Positions 20,481 to 31,082 are shown, counted from the first letter of the stretch. The stretch is DNA of 64,000 bases from an uncultured beta proteobacterium (GCA_903867305.1 CAIPQU010000068.1:46478-110477), one strand, 5' to 3'. Notes: generated from the letters alone by a model not told the origin. Translations and numbers: made by a program.

Positions 20481-22070
20481 ATGCAAAAACTAAAGCGCAT
20501 CTCAAGAATTATTTTTATCCTTTGGCGATATGATCTATTCGCTTTAATTAGAGGACTGATGAAGCCTAGCCTATTAAAGGCCACCATTACTCCATTATCT
20601 TTATTTTCCCCTGCGAAAAATCAAGCTCGTGGTGAGCGTATTCGATTAGCTTTAGAGTCTTTAGGGCCTGTCTTTATTAAGTTTGGGCAGGTATTATCTA
20701 CGCGGCGTGATTTACTCCCTGAGGATATTGCGGATGAATTAGCGAAGTTACAGGATGACGTCCCGCCATTTTCCAATGACTTATCCCGTAATATTATTGA
20801 AAAAGCATTTGGGGTGTCTATCGCTGATATTTTCTTATCATTTGATCCCACGCCAATTGCTAGCGCGTCGGTTGCCCAAGTTCATTTTGCCGTATTAAAG
20901 GGTAATGAAAAAAATCCGGAATGGGAAGGCAAGCATGTTGCTATTAAAGTTTTACGCCCAAACATCCTTGGAGTGATTGAGAGTGACCTAGCTTTAATGC
21001 ATAGCCTTGCGGGATTGATTGAAAAATTTTCTTATGATGGAAAGCGTCTCAAGCCAAAAGAGGTTGTCGCCGGTTTTGATACAACGATTCATGATGAATT
21101 AGATCTTTTAAGAGAGGCCTCCAACTGTAGTCAACTAAGACGTAATTTCGAAGGCTCTAATAAAATCATGATTCCGGAAGTTTACTGGGATCTTTGCCAT
21201 GTCAATGTGATGGTAATGGAGAGAATGTACGGTATCTCAATTGCTAGACTTGATGACTTAAAAGCCGCTGGTGTAGATTTAAGGACCTTAGCGGTAGATG
21301 GTGTTGAAGTGTTTTTTACGCAAGCCTTTGCGCACGGATTTTTTCATGCTGACATGCATCCTGGAAATATCATGGTCAGTCTAGCCCCAGAAACTTTTGG
21401 ACGTTTAATTTCTTTAGATTTTGGAATTGTGGGCACCTTATCAGAAGGTGATAAAAACTATTTAGTACAAAATTTTTTAGCGTTTTTCAATCGCGATTAT
21501 CATCGTGTCGCTGCTTTGCATATAGAGTCTGGATGGGTTCCTGCAGAAACCAAGGTAGAAGAGCTTGAAGGAGCAGTAAGGGCAGTTTGTGAACCCTATT
21601 TTGACCGACCTTTAAAAGAAATCTCTTTGGGTATTGTTTTAATGCGGTTGTTTCAAACTTCTCGTCGGTTTAAAGTCGAGATACAACCTCAGCTAACCCT
21701 ATTACAAAAAACACTTTTAAATGTTGAGGGTTTAGGGCGTCAATTAGACCCTGATTTAGATTTATGGCAAACCGTCAAACCCATCATGCAAACTTGGATG
21801 AATCAACAAGTTGGATTTAAAGGGTTTTGGGAAAGGTTAAAACTTGAGGCTCCTCAGTGGGCACAAAAGCTGCCAACCATCCCACGCCTATTGACGACTC
21901 TTTTGGAAGCTGAAATACAGTCCAAAAAAGATAATCACTTAGAACAAATAAAAACTTTGCTAGAAACACAAAATAAAAAATATACTAATGGAAGCACCGC
22001 TAGTGTATTTATTTTAGGATTAATTCTTGGCGCTGCCTCAGTATTCATCCTTCTTGTTTTTTATGGATAA
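20481..22070 (+). CDS. ubiB: UbiB, ubiquinone biosynthesis ATPase/kinase-like
   Basis: UbiB is an atypical kinase-like (ADCK/COQ8) membrane protein needed for ubiquinone synthesis, thought to use ATP to help release quinone precursors from the membrane. The 529 residues show the family KxGQ motif [16 protein letters not shown] near 65, the invariant lysine in VAIKVLRP near 153, the catalytic-loop [10 protein letters not shown] near 290 and LDFGIVG near 312. A C-terminal hydrophobic segment covers about residues 505-527. The length is close to the 546 of E. coli. It is third in the ubiE-ubiJ-ubiB unit. Confidence 0.96.
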   Translation: MQKLKRISRIIFILWRYDLFALIRGLMKPSLLKATITPLSLFSPAKNQARGERIRLALESLGPVFIKFGQVLSTRRDLLPEDIADELAKLQDDVPPFSNDLSRNIIEKAFGVSIADIFLSFDPTPIASASVAQVHFAVLKGNEKNPEWEGKHVAIKVLRPNILGVIESDLALMHSLAGLIEKFSYDGKRLKPKEVVAGFDTTIHDELDLLREASNCSQLRRNFEGSNKIMIPEVYWDLCHVNVMVMERMYGISIARLDDLKAAGVDLRTLAVDGVEVFFTQAFAHGFFHADMHPGNIMVSLAPETFGRLISLDFGIVGTLSEGDKNYLVQNFLAFFNRDYHRVAALHIESGWVPAETKVEELEGAVRAVCEPYFDRPLKEISLGIVLMRLFQTSRRFKVEIQPQLTLLQKTLLNVEGLGRQLDPDLDLWQTVKPIMQTWMNQQVGFKGFWERLKLEAPQWAQKLPTIPRLLTTLLEAEIQSKKDNHLEQIKTLLETQNKKYTNGSTASVFILGLILGAASVFILLVFYG

Positions 22071-22076
22071 AGTTCT

Positions 22077-23516
22077 ATGCTACTTTGGTTTGTAATTCTT
22101 TATTGGGTTATTTCGTTAGCGATAGGCCTTCTTGCCTCCTTAAAAGTGAAGAACGTCACTGATTTTGCTGCAGCAGGTCATGCCCTACCAATGTATATTG
22201 TTACAGCTACAGTATTTGCGACTTGGTTTGGCGCTGAAGCCGTTTTAGGCGCTCCGGCAACTTTTTTAAAAGAAGGTTTAGCGGGAGTTGTGGCTGATCC
22301 TTTTGGTTCGTCATTATGTTTAATTCTGGTCGGATTATTTTTTGCTAAGCCACTTTATCAAGCCAAATATTTAACCATTGGTGATTTTTATCGCGACAAA
22401 TATGGTCGCACGGTCGAAGTGCTTATTACGCTTTGTATAACTGCATCTTATTTAGGCTGGGTTTCTGCCCAAATTATGGCTTTAGGCCTAGTATTTAACG
22501 TGGTATCAAATGGTGAGATTACGCGGCCTGTTGGCATGTTAATTGGTTCGGGTAGTGTACTGATATACACCCTATTTGGTGGAATGTGGGCAGTAGCTAT
22601 TACAGATTTCTTACAAATGATCATCATTGTTGTTGGTATGATTTTTATTGGTTTTCAAGTCAGTGATTTGGCTGGTGGGATTCCTCATGTTCTAGAACAC
22701 GCCAATAACGCAGGTTTATTTAATTTCTTTCCTAGTGCAAATTTTGCCGAAGTGATTGGTTTTATTTCAGCACTTTGTACGATGATGCTTGGTTCAATTC
22801 CGCAACAAGATGTTTTTCAGCGTGTTACGTCATCTAAAACAGTTCAAATTGCTCAAAGAGCGGCTATTTTAGGTGGCGTTTTATATTTTTTCTTTGCCTT
22901 CATCCCCATGTTTTTGGCTTATTCTGCGAATTTAATTGAACCTGAAATAGTTCAAAAGGAGTTACTTGGGGACTCACAGTTAATTCTTCCACAATTAATT
23001 ATGCACAACACACCTCTGTTTGCTCAGATTATCTTTTTTGGAGCACTGTTATCAGCGATTAAAAGCTGCGCTAGTGCAACTCTTCTAGCGCCATCTGTCT
23101 CTTTTTCAGAAAATATTGTGAGGGGCTTTTTTAAGGAATTGACCCCTGCGCAGTATTTATTGATTATGAGAATTACAACCTTGATTTTTACAGTATTAGT
23201 GACAATTTTTGCCATGAATTCACACTTATCAATTTTTAAAATGGTGGAAAGTGCATACAAAGTCACCTTAGTCGCCGCATTTGTTCCTTTGGTATGCGGC
23301 ATCTATTGGAAGAAGGCCAATCCTATAGGGGGACTTCTCTCCGTCATTTTTGGACTGATAGCTTGGTTAGTTACTGAAGCGGTTCTTCCAAATGGAACGG
23401 TACCACCCCAAATGGTTGGTTTGATGTTCAGTTTTTTAGGGATGATCGTAGGCGCTGTCTTGATTCCTCAGGACATCATCAAAAAACAAGATGTGACTTC
23501 AGAATCTGTTTTTTAA
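22077..23516 (+). CDS. Sodium:solute symporter (SSS) family
   Basis: The 479 residues fold into about 13 hydrophobic segments, the length and topology of SSS-family transporters such as PutP and PanF. Characteristic stretches are VTDFAAAGHALPMYIVTAT near 27, IYTLFGGMWAVAITDFLQM near 160 and SAIKSCASATLLAPS near 325. It probably imports a small organic solute with Na+, which I cannot name. It starts 6 bases after ubiB, and 51 bases separate it from the DUF502 gene. A quinone link is not implied, and co-transcription with ubiB is likely only because of spacing. Confidence 0.85.
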   Translation: MLLWFVILYWVISLAIGLLASLKVKNVTDFAAAGHALPMYIVTATVFATWFGAEAVLGAPATFLKEGLAGVVADPFGSSLCLILVGLFFAKPLYQAKYLTIGDFYRDKYGRTVEVLITLCITASYLGWVSAQIMALGLVFNVVSNGEITRPVGMLIGSGSVLIYTLFGGMWAVAITDFLQMIIIVVGMIFIGFQVSDLAGGIPHVLEHANNAGLFNFFPSANFAEVIGFISALCTMMLGSIPQQDVFQRVTSSKTVQIAQRAAILGGVLYFFFAFIPMFLAYSANLIEPEIVQKELLGDSQLILPQLIMHNTPLFAQIIFFGALLSAIKSCASATLLAPSVSFSENIVRGFFKELTPAQYLLIMRITTLIFTVLVTIFAMNSHLSIFKMVESAYKVTLVAAFVPLVCGIYWKKANPIGGLLSVIFGLIAWLVTEAVLPNGTVPPQMVGLMFSFLGMIVGAVLIPQDIIKKQDVTSESVF

Positions 23517-23567
23517 GGGCTCTTTTCTCAAAAAAGATGGATAATGCTCCTTTAGGGCATTACGAAT

Positions 23568-24197
23568 ATGAAAAAATACTTTTTAGCAGGCATTTTGGTT
23601 TGGGCACCTTTGGCGGTTACCATTTGGGTAATCTCATCTGCATTGTCTGTTTTAGATGGTGTTTTTGGGTCGTTAATGATTGCCCTGATTACGGTATTGC
23701 CATCTAACCTAACTCAAGAACTCCAACATTTTAGAGAAATTCCATTTGTTGGAGTAGTTATTGTGATTGCAGGCATTATTTTGACTGGGATGTTTGCGAT
23801 TACTTTCGCAGGACGATGGTTACTAAGAATGTGGGAAAACGTTTTACAACGGATACCTATTTTTAGATCGATTTATTCGAGCGTAAAACAAGTTTCTGAT
23901 ACTTTATTATCAAGTAGTGGAGATGCTTTTAAAAAAGCGGTTTTGATTCGATATCCGCATGCAAATTCATGGACAATTGCTTTTCAAACTGGGTATCCGA
24001 TGAAAGAGGTTGCTGAAAAATTAGGCACACCGCACATTCATGTATTTGTACCTACGACGCCTAACCCGACTTCGGGGTTTTTCATGATTGTGCCGAAGGA
24101 TAGTGTGATTGAGTTAACCATCTCTGTTGAGGATGCTTTGAAACATATTGTGTCGATGGGAACAGTTCCACCGAATGGTCAAGAAATAAAAAATTAA
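23568..24197 (+). CDS. DUF502 membrane protein
   Basis: A 209-residue inner-membrane protein with two hydrophobic segments (about residues 4-28 and 54-80) followed by a soluble domain. The DUF502 marks are LRMWENVLQRIPIFRSIYSSVKQVSDTLL near 87 onward and PTTPNPTSGFFMIVP near 158. The family is widespread, and no function is established that I can state. In many Burkholderiaceae it lies directly before aspS, as here (16 bases). The leader has a small hairpin (about 23542-23562) that is too weak to be a terminator. Confidence 0.88.
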   Translation: MKKYFLAGILVWAPLAVTIWVISSALSVLDGVFGSLMIALITVLPSNLTQELQHFREIPFVGVVIVIAGIILTGMFAITFAGRWLLRMWENVLQRIPIFRSIYSSVKQVSDTLLSSSGDAFKKAVLIRYPHANSWTIAFQTGYPMKEVAEKLGTPHIHVFVPTTPNPTSGFFMIVPKDSVIELTISVEDALKHIVSMGTVPPNGQEIKN

Positions 24198-24213
24198 TTA
24201 ACGGGGTTTACGT

Positions 24214-26016
24214 ATGTCATTGAGAAGTCACTCAGCAGGTTTAGTTACAGAAGAATTAATTGGTCAAGAGGTTAGTATTGCCGGTTGGGTAAACCGTCGC
24301 CGCGATCATGGTGGAGTTATCTTTATTGATTTGAGAGACAATCACGGGTTCATCCAAATCGTCTGTGATCCGGATCGTAAAGAGGTATTTGCAACAGCTG
24401 AACAAGTTCGCAATGAATACTGTATTCATGTCAAAGGACTTGTGAGAGCTCGTCCAGAAGGCACCGCTAATCCAGATCTCATCTCTGGCAACGTTGAAAT
24501 CTTGTGCCAAGAGCTTAATGTTTTAAATGCTTCTGTTACACCACCTTTTCAATTAGATGACGACAATCTCTCTGAAACTACAAGATTGACTCACCGAGTC
24601 CTTGATTTGCGTCGTCCGCAAATGCAAAAAAATCTACGATTACGTTATAACGTTGCGATGGAATGTCGTCGTTATTTAGATCAAGCTGGATTTATTGATA
24701 TTGAAACACCGATGTTAACGAAAAGCACACCAGAGGGTGCGCGTGATTATTTAGTTCCATCGCGAGTTCATGATGGTCAGTTTTTTGCCCTCCCACAATC
24801 ACCTCAACTATTTAAACAACTACTGATGGTTGCAGGATTTGATCGCTACTATCAAATCGTGAAGTGCTTTCGTGATGAAGATTTACGTGCCGACCGTCAG
24901 CCAGAGTTCACCCAAATCGACTGTGAAACTTCTTTTTTAGATGAACTAGAAATTCGCGATTTATTTGAAAATATGATCCGTCATATTTTCAAAACAGTCA
25001 TGGATGTCTCTTTGCCAGAGCCATTTCCTGTTTTAAGTTTTCAGGATGCTATGTACCGTTATGGCTCTGATAAACCTGACTTGAGAGTTAATCTTGAATT
25101 TACTGATTTAACTGATGTCATGAAGGATGTTGATTTTAAAGTTTTTTCAGGACCAGCAAATTCTGATAACGGCCGCGTTGTTGCATTGAAAATCCCAGGT
25201 GGCGCTAGCATCTCCAGAAGCGAGATAGATGACTTCACTCAATTCGTTGGCATTTATGGCGCAAAAGGATTGGCTTGGATTAAGGTCAATCAAGTCAGTG
25301 ATGGACGAAACGGATTGCAATCGCCGATTGTTAAAAATTTACATGACACGGCTGTTCAGGCCATTATTGAACGTACTGGCGCTAAAGATGGCGACATCAT
25401 ATTTTTTGGCGCTGACAAGATCAAAATTGTGAACGATGCTATCGGAGCATTACGAGTCAAGATCGGCCTATCAGACTGGGGCAAGCAAACAGGCATCTTT
25501 ACAGAAAGCTGGAGACCTTTGTGGGTTGTTGATTTCCCAATGTTTGATTATGACGAAGAAAATGCTAGGTGGGTAGCTTGCCATCATCCTTTCACGAGTC
25601 CAAAAGATCAACATTTAGCTATTTTGGATAAAGATCCAGGCAATTGTCTAGCCAAAGCATATGACATGGTCCTCAATGGTTCTGAAATTGGCGGAGGCTC
25701 AGTGCGTATCCATCAAGAATCAGTTCAAAGCGAAGTTTTTAGAGCCCTGAAAATTGGGCCTGAAGAAGCGCAAGAGAAATTTGGATTTTTACTGGACGCT
25801 TTGAAGTATGGCGCCCCTCCACATGGTGGTATTGCCTTTGGTCTAGATCGTATCGTCACTATGATGACCGGCGCTGACTCCATTCGAGATGTGATTGCTT
25901 TCCCGAAAACACAACGAGCACAATGTTTGTTGACACAAGCTCCAAGTCCAGTAGATGAAAAGCAGTTGCGTGAGCTTCATATTCGCTTACGAAATACGGC
26001 CCCACAAACTAGCTAA
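24214..26016 (+). CDS. aspS: AspS, aspartyl-tRNA synthetase
   Basis: AspS charges tRNA-Asp with aspartate; it is a class II enzyme and a cytoplasmic dimer. The 600 residues contain the N-terminal OB-fold anticodon domain ([22 protein letters not shown] near 25), class II motif 2 [19 protein letters not shown] near 215, the bacterial GAD insertion around 300-410, and motif 3 [10 protein letters not shown] near 545. Many betaproteobacteria have a non-discriminating AspRS that also charges tRNA-Asn. Which type this is cannot be decided by eye. The Shine-Dalgarno is weak (GGGG, 8 bases upstream). Confidence 0.97.
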   Translation: MSLRSHSAGLVTEELIGQEVSIAGWVNRRRDHGGVIFIDLRDNHGFIQIVCDPDRKEVFATAEQVRNEYCIHVKGLVRARPEGTANPDLISGNVEILCQELNVLNASVTPPFQLDDDNLSETTRLTHRVLDLRRPQMQKNLRLRYNVAMECRRYLDQAGFIDIETPMLTKSTPEGARDYLVPSRVHDGQFFALPQSPQLFKQLLMVAGFDRYYQIVKCFRDEDLRADRQPEFTQIDCETSFLDELEIRDLFENMIRHIFKTVMDVSLPEPFPVLSFQDAMYRYGSDKPDLRVNLEFTDLTDVMKDVDFKVFSGPANSDNGRVVALKIPGGASISRSEIDDFTQFVGIYGAKGLAWIKVNQVSDGRNGLQSPIVKNLHDTAVQAIIERTGAKDGDIIFFGADKIKIVNDAIGALRVKIGLSDWGKQTGIFTESWRPLWVVDFPMFDYDEENARWVACHHPFTSPKDQHLAILDKDPGNCLAKAYDMVLNGSEIGGGSVRIHQESVQSEVFRALKIGPEEAQEKFGFLLDALKYGAPPHGGIAFGLDRIVTMMTGADSIRDVIAFPKTQRAQCLLTQAPSPVDEKQLRELHIRLRNTAPQTS

Positions 26017-26074
26017 TGAAGAAGTGTGCGGGTAGTAAACAATTTTATTACTCACCTTGTAGGGTTATTTAAAA

Positions 26075-27931
26075 GTGCGACACTCTTCTTCAGATGCATC
26101 TCCAAGACCCTCAAGACCTAGGGGGTTGGGTGACTGGGGAACGATTAAAACCTTGTTACCCTACCTCACGATTTATCCTTGGAGAGTACTTGTAGCATTA
26201 GCATGTTTGATATTAGCTAAAGTAGCTAATATTGGTATTCCGGTAGTCTTGAAGCATTTAATTGACGACTTAGCATTACCCGCAGATGACCCTAAACGCT
26301 TCTTAGTTTTTCCGCTTGCTTTAGTCATAGCTTATGGACTTTTAAGACTATCAGCCTCGATATTCACGGAGTTAAGAGAGTTTGTGTTTTCAAAAGTAAC
26401 GCAAAATGCGATTCGCAAAGTAGCGATTGAAGTTTTTGATCATCTTCACGCCCTTTCATTACGCTTTCATTTAGGAAGAAAAACAGGCGGAGTTTCTAGA
26501 GATATTGATCGAGGATCTCGAGGGATACAGACCTTAATTTCTTATTCTTTATTTAGCATAATTCCAACCTTGATCGAGTTTGTCATTGTTTTAATTTATT
26601 TAGGCTGGAACTATGATTGGGGTTTTGCAGGCGTTACTTTTTTCGCTCTTGTTGTCTATATTACATATACGGTAAAAGTGACCGAGTGGCGATCCAAATA
26701 TCGCCGTAAGATGAATGAGATGGATACGAGCGCGAATCAAAAAGCGATTGATTCGTTATTAAATTTTGAGACAGTGAAATATTTTAGTAATGAACAATTT
26801 GAATCGAAACGTTACGACACTTTTTTACAGAGCTATCAAAATGCAGCCATTAAGTCTCAACAATCTTTGGCAATTCTGAATATTGGTCAACAGTCGATCA
26901 TTGTTATAGGTTTAATTGCCATTTTATGGAAGGCGATTGTAGGTGTTGAGAAGGGCCTATTATCTCTCGGAGATATCGTATTAATTAATACGCTCATGAT
27001 TCAGATGTATATCCCGCTGAACTTTTTAGGAGTCATTTATCGAGAAATTAAACAGGCTATCTTAGATATGGATAATATGTTTAGTCTCTTGTATAAGGAC
27101 CAAGAAATTAAAGATATAAAAAATGCTCCACCTATCTCCCTTCAACAGCCAGAGCTTGGACCGAGAGTAGTGTTTGATCAGGTGGAATTTTCTTATGAGA
27201 CCAATCGAAAAATATTAAAAAATATTAATCTAGTGATTGAGCCTGGAACGACAACCGCCGTAGTTGGCCAAAGTGGTTCAGGAAAGAGCACTTTATCGAG
27301 ATTACTATTTCGGTTTTATGACATTGACTCTGGCGCCATTTATTTTGATCAGCAAAACATTGCCCAGGTAAAACAATCTAGCCTAAGAAAAATCGTTGGG
27401 ATTGTTCCACAAGACACCGTTTTGTTTAATGACACTATTGGATATAACATTTCTTATGGAAATCCTAAAGCGACTGAAGAAGAAATGATTAAAGCTGCTA
27501 AAGCAGCCCAAATTCATGACTTCATTATGCGGCTTCCTGAAGGCTATCAGACTTCTGTTGGTGAGCGTGGATTAAAGCTCTCTGGTGGAGAAAAGCAGCG
27601 AGTTGCGATTGCTAGAACTCTGTTAAAGAATCCTGCCTTAATCATCTTTGATGAAGCTACCTCAGCACTAGATTCACAAACAGAAAAAGCGATACAAGCA
27701 GAGATTAATAAATTGACGACGAATCGAACTGCTTTAATTATTGCGCATCGTTTATCAACGATTGTTCATGCGTCACAAATTTTAGTGATGCATGAAGGTG
27801 AAATTATTGAACGTGGGACGCATGAAATGCTAATGAGTCTGCAAGGTAAATATGCAACGATGTGGAATCTTCAACAAAGGGATGAAGAGCAACTTGATCC
27901 ATCTCTAGAGTTAACTTCCGTTGGATTATGA
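26075..27931 (+). CDS. Atm1/HMT1-like ABC exporter
   Basis: This 618-residue half-transporter has six membrane segments in its first 330 residues and one nucleotide-binding domain with Walker A GQSGSGKST near 397, signature LSGGEKQR near 503 and Walker B LIIFDEATSA near 523. The stretch LIDDLALP and the sequence around SLRFHLGRKTGGVSRDIDRG near 132 match the Atm1/ATM family, whose members export glutathione-linked sulfur compounds or metal-glutathione conjugates. The start codon is GTG. The gene overlaps the glycerate kinase gene by 4 bases. Substrate is inferred only from the family. Confidence 0.87.
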   Translation: MRHSSSDASPRPSRPRGLGDWGTIKTLLPYLTIYPWRVLVALACLILAKVANIGIPVVLKHLIDDLALPADDPKRFLVFPLALVIAYGLLRLSASIFTELREFVFSKVTQNAIRKVAIEVFDHLHALSLRFHLGRKTGGVSRDIDRGSRGIQTLISYSLFSIIPTLIEFVIVLIYLGWNYDWGFAGVTFFALVVYITYTVKVTEWRSKYRRKMNEMDTSANQKAIDSLLNFETVKYFSNEQFESKRYDTFLQSYQNAAIKSQQSLAILNIGQQSIIVIGLIAILWKAIVGVEKGLLSLGDIVLINTLMIQMYIPLNFLGVIYREIKQAILDMDNMFSLLYKDQEIKDIKNAPPISLQQPELGPRVVFDQVEFSYETNRKILKNINLVIEPGTTTAVVGQSGSGKSTLSRLLFRFYDIDSGAIYFDQQNIAQVKQSSLRKIVGIVPQDTVLFNDTIGYNISYGNPKATEEEMIKAAKAAQIHDFIMRLPEGYQTSVGERGLKLSGGEKQRVAIARTLLKNPALIIFDEATSALDSQTEKAIQAEINKLTTNRTALIIAHRLSTIVHASQILVMHEGEIIERGTHEMLMSLQGKYATMWNLQQRDEEQLDPSLELTSVGL

Positions 27932-29268
27932 ATCAAATACAGCCAGTACAAATTTTGCAACTTGCGTTTGAGAAAGTACTGAGTATTGCCGACCCTCAAA
28001 GGTCTCTGCCAGCTGTGCTCGCAAGAGTTTTTCCAAAGGGTGTGGAAGGTCGTTGTTTAGTCGTTGGAGGCGGTAAGGCGAGTGCCTCAATGGCAGATGC
28101 TTTTGAGAAATATGCGGATTATCATTGGCCACTTGCACAGGTGGCGGGTCATATCGTTACACGCTATCACCATGACATAGAAAAGCCTGCTCTCAATAGA
28201 AAAATTAAAGTGACTCAGGCTTCTCATCCTTTTCCAGATGAGGCAGGTTTTCTTGCCAGTAAAAATATCATGCAATTGGTTGGACAGCTTCAACCTGGGG
28301 ATTTATGCGTTGGCTTAATTTCTGGTGGTGGTTCTAGCCTTTTAGCATTGCCCGCAGATGGAATAAGCTTAGCTAGTTTAACGATGTTGTCAAAAGAGCT
28401 ATTAAAGTGTGGCGCACCGATTGAGGAAATCAACATTGTTAGAAAACATGTATCAGGAATTCAAGGGGGGCGATTAGCGCAACTCGCTGTAGAGCGCGGG
28501 GCAACTGTTCAAGCCTTGATTATTTCTGATGTCACCGGTGACCAGCCAAGTGATATCGCCAGTGGACCTTGTGCTGTAGACCCAAGCACTTTTCAAGACG
28601 CGATGAATGTCTTAGAGAAATATGAATTACATTTGCATCCCGACTTATTGGAAATTACTCAACACCTGCAAAAAGGCCTTCTAGGAAATATTGCAGAGAC
28701 TCTCAAAAGCACTGATTGGCATTGTCCCAACATACATAATGAAGTATTTGCTACGGCACAAAAGAGTTTAGAAGCTGCCGCAGAATTTTGTCGTATGCAT
28801 GGATATGAAGTTCATAACCTAGGCGATCAGATTACTGGAGAATCGCGCATCGTTGCAAAGCAACAAGCTGAGCTCATCAGAACCTATTTACATCAGTCAG
28901 AGGCCAAAAAAATAGCTTGGATTTCTGGTGGAGAGACTACCGTAACAATTCCTAAAGGTGTTCATGGACGTGGTGGACGGTGTGCCGAGTTTTTGCTGGC
29001 ACTTCTGCAAGCTACCCATGGCATTTCAGGCTTGAGTGCCTTAGCGGCAGATACGGATGGAATTGATGGTTCTGAAAGTAATGCAGGCGCCTTTTTTATA
29101 CCCCAAACTCGGAAAAAGGTGCATGATCATTCATTGGATATGATGGAATATTTAGAGGCGCATGATGCATATGGATTTTTTTCAACATTAGATCAGCTAG
29201 TGATGACTGGACCAACCTTAACCAACGTAAATGACTTTAGAATAATATTGATTGATCGCAATGAATAA
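27928..29268 (+). CDS. Glycerate 2-kinase, MOFRL family
   Basis: The 446-residue protein is a class II glycerate kinase (GckA/TtuD type), which phosphorylates D-glycerate to 2-phosphoglycerate in glyoxylate, tartronate or serine metabolism. The N-terminal DUF4147 part shows VGGGKASASMADAFEKYA near 50 and LISGGGSSLLALPADG near 130. The C-terminal MOFRL domain includes GGRCAEFLLAL near 350 and LAADTDGIDGSESNAGAF near 370. It overlaps the upstream exporter gene by 4 bases and pyrC by 8, so the three are likely one transcript. TtuD versus GckA naming cannot be settled, so no symbol is given. Confidence 0.9.
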   Translation: MNQIQPVQILQLAFEKVLSIADPQRSLPAVLARVFPKGVEGRCLVVGGGKASASMADAFEKYADYHWPLAQVAGHIVTRYHHDIEKPALNRKIKVTQASHPFPDEAGFLASKNIMQLVGQLQPGDLCVGLISGGGSSLLALPADGISLASLTMLSKELLKCGAPIEEINIVRKHVSGIQGGRLAQLAVERGATVQALIISDVTGDQPSDIASGPCAVDPSTFQDAMNVLEKYELHLHPDLLEITQHLQKGLLGNIAETLKSTDWHCPNIHNEVFATAQKSLEAAAEFCRMHGYEVHNLGDQITGESRIVAKQQAELIRTYLHQSEAKKIAWISGGETTVTIPKGVHGRGGRCAEFLLALLQATHGISGLSALAADTDGIDGSESNAGAFFIPQTRKKVHDHSLDMMEYLEAHDAYGFFSTLDQLVMTGPTLTNVNDFRIILIDRNE

Positions 29269-30310
29269 ATTAACCTTAACCCGCCCGGATGATTGGCATC
29301 TCCATTTAAGAGACGGTGAAGTATTGCCAGATTTAGTGAGCCATACTGCGCGTCAATTTTCGAGAGCTTTGGTCATGCCGAATTTAAAGCCACCGGTAAC
29401 AACGGTGCAACAGGCTAAACAATATCAACAACGTATCATTGACGCTGCTAAAAAAGCTGGCTACCCTAATTTTTTACCCTTGATGACTTTATATTTAACC
29501 GATAAGACTTTACCGAGTGAAGTTGATCTAGCGGTTGAGAATGGGTTAGTTGGCGTCAAACTTTATCCTGCCGGAGCCACAACCAATAGTGATGCAGGGG
29601 TAACTAATCTTCAACAGTGTGACGCGACTATAGCAAGGATGGCAGAGCTAGGCCTAGCTTTGTTAGTGCATGGAGAAGTAACGCATCAAGGAGTTGACGT
29701 TTTTGATCGCGAAGCCGTTTTTATTGATGAAGTGTTAGACCCCTTAAGAAAAAGACATCCACGGTTGAAGGTGGTGTTTGAGCACATCACGACGAAGCAG
29801 GCTGTTGATTATGTTGAACAGGCAAGTACCACCGATCAAGGCCAGATTGCCGCGACGATTACAGCCCATCATCTCCTGTACAACCGTAATGCGATATTCC
29901 AAGGCGGGATTCGACCTCATTATTATTGTTTGCCCATATTGAAACGAGAAGTTCATCGCCAGGCTCTTTTATCCGCCGCGACTGGGGGGTCTAAGAAATT
30001 CTTTTTGGGTACTGACAGCGCTCCTCATGCAAAGCATTTAAAAGAACATCCTTGTGGATGTGCTGGGTGCTTTACCGCAGCTCAAGCGATAGAGTTGTAT
30101 GCTCAAGCTTTTGATTCTGTTGGAAAAATACAACAGCTAGAGGGCTTTGCTGCTTTTCATGGCGCTGATTTTTATGGATTACCCAGAAATCAAGAACAGA
30201 TCACGATTGAGAAAAAGACGCAAAAAGTACCAGCAAGTTACACCATGGGAAAAGAATTATTAGTGCCTTTAAATGCTGAAGAATCCCTTGAGTGGTCATT
30301 TCTCGGTTAG
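29261..30310 (+). CDS. pyrC: PyrC, dihydroorotase
   Basis: PyrC closes carbamoyl-aspartate to dihydroorotate, step three of pyrimidine synthesis. The 349-residue protein has the first metal-binding pair in WHLHLRDG near residue 12, the lysine that becomes carbamylated in GVKLYPAG near 96, and later histidines in LVHGEV and FEHITT. GTDSAPH near 248 carries the catalytic aspartate. I use the ATG at 29261, which aligns with E. coli PyrC; a TTG three codons earlier is possible. The class is the E. coli type, not the CAD-like one. The stop is 9 bases before rnpB. Confidence 0.96.
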   Translation: MNKLTLTRPDDWHLHLRDGEVLPDLVSHTARQFSRALVMPNLKPPVTTVQQAKQYQQRIIDAAKKAGYPNFLPLMTLYLTDKTLPSEVDLAVENGLVGVKLYPAGATTNSDAGVTNLQQCDATIARMAELGLALLVHGEVTHQGVDVFDREAVFIDEVLDPLRKRHPRLKVVFEHITTKQAVDYVEQASTTDQGQIAATITAHHLLYNRNAIFQGGIRPHYYCLPILKREVHRQALLSAATGGSKKFFLGTDSAPHAKHLKEHPCGCAGCFTAAQAIELYAQAFDSVGKIQQLEGFAAFHGADFYGLPRNQEQITIEKKTQKVPASYTMGKELLVPLNAEESLEWSFLG

Positions 30311-30319
30311 ACTACCGTT

Positions 30320-30625
30320 GCAGAGTTGGTTAGGCAACCGCCGCTTCAATGAAGGGGAGGAAAGTCCGGACTCCAAAGGGTAGGGTGGTGGCTAACAGCC
30401 ATCCATGGCAACATGAGGAATAGGGCCACAGAGACGAGCGTATTTAGTTACGGTGAAACGCGGTAACCTCCACCCGGAGCAATCTCAAATAGGCAGGCGT
30501 TGATGCGACCCGTTGAGCCTGCGGGTAGAGAGCTCGAGTCCAGTGGTAACACTGGACCTAGATGAATGGTTGCCCCGAGGCGAAAGTCTTGGCGACAGAA
30601 TCCGGCTTATCGACCAACTCTGCTT
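30320..30625 (+). ncRNA. rnpB: RNase P RNA (rnpB), bacterial type A
   Basis: This is the catalytic RNA that trims the 5' ends of tRNAs with the RnpA protein. The ends pair as helix P1: GCAGAGTTGGT at 30320-30330 with ACCAACTCTGC at 30613-30623. The conserved CR-I core GAGGAAAGTCCGG lies at 30357-30369. The conserved GAAACG stretch is near 30454, and the 3' core ACAGAATCCGGCTTAT ends at 30610. About 305 bases is short for type A (E. coli 377), so some peripheral helices are reduced. It begins 9 bases after pyrC and ends 2 bases before the OsmC gene, which runs the other way. No good promoter is seen between pyrC and rnpB. Confidence 0.95.
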
Positions 30626-30627
30626 CT

Positions 30628-31065
30628 TTATACCTCGACGATCTCTATGGAATGGGTAATCTTTGCAGTTTTTTCCAGCATGATCGTTGCAGAACAGTAT
30701 TTCTCATGGGAAAGGTTAACAGCTTTGGTGACCCTTGCTAGGTCCAGTTGATGTCCAGATACGATAAAAGTCATATGTATGTGAGTAAACACTTTCGGAT
30801 CTTCTTCTGCCCTTGTTGCACTCAGCTTTACTTGACAAGCTTTGATGGCTTGACGAGCCTTTTTTAGAATCATGACAACATCAAAGGCAGTGCATCCACC
30901 TGCTCCTGCTAATAAAAGCTCCATCGGGCGAGGGGCTAAATTTCTACCACCAGCTTCTGGTGCGCCGTCCATGTTTACAAGATGACCACTACCGACTTCC
31001 GCAGAAAAACTCATTCCTTCGGACCCCATCCAATTGACAATACATTCCATGTTGCACCCCAACAA
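30628..31065 (-). CDS. OsmC/Ohr-family protein
   Basis: The 145-residue product belongs to the OsmC-like family, whose best-known members reduce organic hydroperoxides with a pair of cysteines. Here one cysteine is in AGAGGCTAFDVVMILKKA near 52 and another in IKACQVKLSA near 72; both sit in the second family segment. The spacing is closer to the YhfA-type branch than to classical Ohr, so peroxidase activity is uncertain. GGGGT stands 6 bases before the ATG. The stop lies against the 3' end of rnpB on the opposite strand. Confidence 0.85.
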   Translation of the reverse strand: MLGCNMECIVNWMGSEGMSFSAEVGSGHLVNMDGAPEAGGRNLAPRPMELLLAGAGGCTAFDVVMILKKARQAIKACQVKLSATRAEEDPKVFTHIHMTFIVSGHQLDLARVTKAVNLSHEKYCSATIMLEKTAKITHSIEIVEV

Positions 31066-31082
31066 AAATTTTCAAAAAAGAC

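Noticed and set aside
23542..23562. Hairpin before the DUF502 gene as a terminator
   Set aside because: The stem is short with a bulge and no T-run follows.
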